Part shown: piece after piece, positions 7,022 through 8,508 of the stretch | How positions within the stretch are numbered: the stretch's first letter is position 1 | Layout: every line of letters starts with the position of its first letter | NCBI GenBank assembly: GCA_903903365.1 | Contig: CAIUYS010000374.1 | Coordinates: 1 to 8,508, forward strand | DNA length: 8,508 nt | From: an uncultured Methylococcaceae bacterium | GTDB taxonomy: Bacteria; Pseudomonadota; Gammaproteobacteria; Methylococcales; Methylomonadaceae | Reading direction: 5' to 3' | Notes under the pieces: model-generated | Seen by the model: the letters and a program-made list of their open reading frames with translations, nothing else | What the model was told of the DNA's origin: nothing | The model's database searches: none | Translations under genes and position numbers: made by a program

Positions 7022-8130
7022 AGCTGAAGTTAAGCGTAGACGATTCTATCGCACGTTTTTCCGTTACTGAATGGGATGCCTGTGCGGGTGAGCATCCTTT
7101 CGTGAGGCATGCGTTTTTTCGGATGCTCGAAGAGAGCGGCACCTTGGGTCCCATGCGCGGTGTGCTGCCTAAGTATGTTGGCTTACGCGATGAAGCAGGA
7201 GTGCTCGTTGCCTGTGCGCCGGCGATGCTAAAATGGAGTAACAAGCGTGAGTTTGGTCCCGAAATTCGTTGGCTACAGGAAGGTGAAGCTAAAGGCTGTT
7301 TTTTATGGCCCAAGTTTCAGGTGGGTGTACCTTTTTTTCCTGTGATAGGGCCTCGGTTGCTGGTTAGTGAAAGGCAAGATACTCAGGCAATCCGTAGTCT
7401 ATTGGTTGAAAGCCTACATGCGCTGGCAGCAACTTTGCCAGAGCTTTGTGTGCTTAATATCATGCACCTTATCTCCGGGCATGCCTTGATTTTACAGCAA
7501 CAAGGCTGGTTGATCAGTCACGAAGTACGCTCGGTTTGGTATAATCCCGGCCATACTTCTTACGGGCAGTATTTGGCTGCGTTACCAAGCCGAAAGCGTT
7601 ATATGTTTGCCAAGGAGCGGCGCAAAGTTCAGCAGTTAGGTTTAACTATCAGCGTCTTAGAGGGAAGGGATCTGTCCACAGATTTCTGGGCGGATTTTTA
7701 TGCGGGTTATGAAAAAGTGTGTGCGCGATACGGTAACAAGCCGTGGTTGCCTGCACAGGTATTTTCCTTATTGGCTCGCTATATGCCAGAGTCTATAAGG
7801 GTTATTGCGGCTTTTGACGGTAATCGATTTATTGCCGGTGCATTTTGCCTTCTGGATGCTACTACGCTATATGTGCAAACGTGGAGTAGCTTACATCCGT
7901 TACCGGAGCTTTGCTTTGAGCTGATTTGTTATCGCCCCGTTGAGTTTGCCATTGAAAATGGTCTTGCATGTGTGGATGCGGGTATTGAGGGGGTTCATAA
8001 AACTCGTAGGGACTTTGCGGCAGAGAATGTGCCTAATGCACATTGGTTCTATAACGATGATCTAAAAAAAATGGCTGAGTCCGTTATGGGTTCTGATAAA
8101 AGCTGTACCGCGAGAAAATCACATGATTAA
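7018..8130 (+). CDS. FemAB-like / GNAT-fold protein, COG3146 (PF04339) type
   Basis: This 370-residue protein is close to the usual length of its family. It starts at the ATG of an ATGA overlap with the preceding gene, indicating translational coupling. Landmarks are HPFVRHAFFRMLEESGTLG (26-44), PFFPVIGPRLL (105-115), the basic segment RKRYMFAKERRKVQQLGLTI (192-211), FYAGYEKVCARYGNKPWL (227-244) and the C-terminal block LCFELICYRPVEFAIENGL (298-316) followed by AGIEGVHKTRRDF (321-333). In relatives I recall the last block as a YYxxIEyai...G.QGEHK..RGF pattern, so here it is recognisable but altered. The family is uncharacterised and is usually annotated as a peptidoglycan biosynthesis or N-acetyltransferase-like protein because of its likeness to FemAB aminoacyl-tRNA-dependent transferases. 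Next to a CphA-like synthetase, a role in acylating or aminoacylating the peptide product is a reasonable inference, not proven. No signal peptide or membrane helix is seen. Confidence 0.82.
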   Translation: MKLKLSVDDSIARFSVTEWDACAGEHPFVRHAFFRMLEESGTLGPMRGVLPKYVGLRDEAGVLVACAPAMLKWSNKREFGPEIRWLQEGEAKGCFLWPKFQVGVPFFPVIGPRLLVSERQDTQAIRSLLVESLHALAATLPELCVLNIMHLISGHALILQQQGWLISHEVRSVWYNPGHTSYGQYLAALPSRKRYMFAKERRKVQQLGLTISVLEGRDLSTDFWADFYAGYEKVCARYGNKPWLPAQVFSLLARYMPESIRVIAAFDGNRFIAGAFCLLDATTLYVQTWSSLHPLPELCFELICYRPVEFAIENGLACVDAGIEGVHKTRRDFAAENVPNAHWFYNDDLKKMAESVMGSDKSCTARKSHD

Positions 8131-8366
8131 TGATGGCGGTGAAGTTGGATGGTCTATTTTAAACTGAGTTGTATCAAGCTATGATCAATGTATTAAAGAC
8201 ACAAAATTTCCCTGGATATGAGTTGGCCGTGCCACTAAGCCGAGTTGCGGTACATCCGCTCTTAAGTCGAGTCGTTGGCGCGGTAACGCATGTCTTGCGT
8301 AGCGCAGGCATGCCCGTGCTTAGCGAAGAAAATATAATCGGAAAGGGTTCAGTCAGCGTGGAATAA
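8123..8366 (+). pseudogene. Small unrecognised gene with a frame break
   Basis: ATG 8123 overlaps the end of the preceding gene (ATGATTAA) and has GAGA at 8112-8115 seven bases upstream, so it looks like a coupled start. That frame gives only MINDGGEVGWSILN before TGA at 8165-8167. The next stretch, 8163-8366, is open in a frame one base ahead, with possible starts TTG 8169 or ATG 8181 and the end at TAA 8364-8366. If one base of the AAA run (8161-8163) were absent, both parts would join into an 80-residue protein passing through SILTELYQAMINVLKTQ and ending GKGSVSVE. I recognise no family. It has no signal peptide, Cys motif or clear membrane helix. It could be a frameshifted gene, a sequencing or assembly error, a recoded gene, or simply a 61- to 65-residue protein starting at 8181 or 8169. 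Confidence 0.5.
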
Positions 8367-8501
8367 TTACCGGTAGCGAGCAAATTTTCTTGTTCTTGCG
8401 TATATCTTTATTCCCAACGGGTTTCCAAAGCCGGCTTAGAGTCTTTCCGTTCTTGTCTTGTCAGTGGGTTGAGGGCATAAGGGGTCGATTATTTAGGAAA
8501 G
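8367..8501. other. Intergenic stretch without recognised features
   Basis: These 135 bases follow the small gene. The only palindrome noticed is AAGCCGGCTT at 8428-8437, which has no loop and no T-run after it, so it is not a convincing terminator. No promoter with acceptable spacing was found (TTGTCA at 8458-8463 has no -10 at 16-18 bp). The absence of a terminator leaves open that transcription continues into the next gene. Confidence 0.4.
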
Positions 8502-8508
8502 ATGTCTA
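8502..8508 (+). CDS. Possible start of a further gene, cut by the window end
   Basis: ATG at 8502 begins a frame of which only two full codons (Met-Ser) are visible. AGGA at 8495-8498 precedes it with a short 3-base gap; GGGG at 8481-8484 is too far away to serve as its ribosome binding site. Nothing can be said of its product. Confidence 0.3.

Noticed and set aside
6900..7313. Minus-strand open frame of 137 codons across the junction of the CphA-like and FemAB-like genes
   Set aside because: It lies opposite two well-supported coupled genes, has no recognisable domain and no ribosome binding site that I can support; the same applies to the other minus-strand frames.
8158..8164. Programmed -1 frameshift at TTTAAAC
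   Set aside because: The heptamer is in the right phase, but the -1 frame stops after six codons and does not join the downstream open frame.

Overview
The window looks like chromosomal accessory DNA from a gammaproteobacterium of intermediate G+C. The codon choice (many TTG/TTA leucines) and the REP-like hairpins built on CGGGGTT/AACCCCG resemble what I remember from gamma-proteobacterial methanotrophs (Methylobacter/Methylovulum type). That assignment is an impression, not a demonstration. I see no tRNA, rRNA, CRISPR array, transposase or phage gene.

Layout: bases 1-301 are non-coding and repetitive. A 62-bp block and a 50-bp block each occur twice without mismatch, with three REP-like hairpins between and inside them. 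The second 50-bp block carries a TATAAT box just upstream of the first gene. From 323 to about 8366 every gene is on the + strand and tightly packed: a 14-bp overlap, an 8-bp gap, a 4-bp ATGA overlap and an 8-bp overlap. This is almost certainly one operon.

Gene order: (1) 323-2446, a TPR protein fused to a heptosyltransferase-like (GT9-type) glycosyltransferase and a C-terminal DUF6165-like domain; (2) 2433-4316, a TPR protein with a SPINDLY/O-GlcNAc-transferase-type GT41 catalytic region; (3) 4325-7021, a divergent cyanophycin synthetase-like protein (N domain, ATP-grasp, Mur ligase); (4) 7018-8130, a FemAB/GNAT-fold protein of the COG3146 (PF04339) type; (5) 8123-8366, a small unrecognised gene that reads as one 80-residue protein only if a single-base frame change near 8161-8164 is allowed. 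The last bases (8502-8508) may be the start of another gene.

Taken together, the operon pairs two soluble TPR glycosyltransferases with a two-ligase, non-ribosomal polypeptide synthetase and a possible aminoacyl- or acyl-transferase. My inference is a pathway that makes a short peptide or cyanophycin-like polymer and modifies or glycosylates it, or attaches it to a protein. The ATP-grasp half of the synthetase is close to canonical CphA. Its N domain and the substrate side of its Mur ligase half are not, so a product other than Asp-Arg cyanophycin is plausible. No cyanophycinase or isoaspartyl dipeptidase is present in the window.
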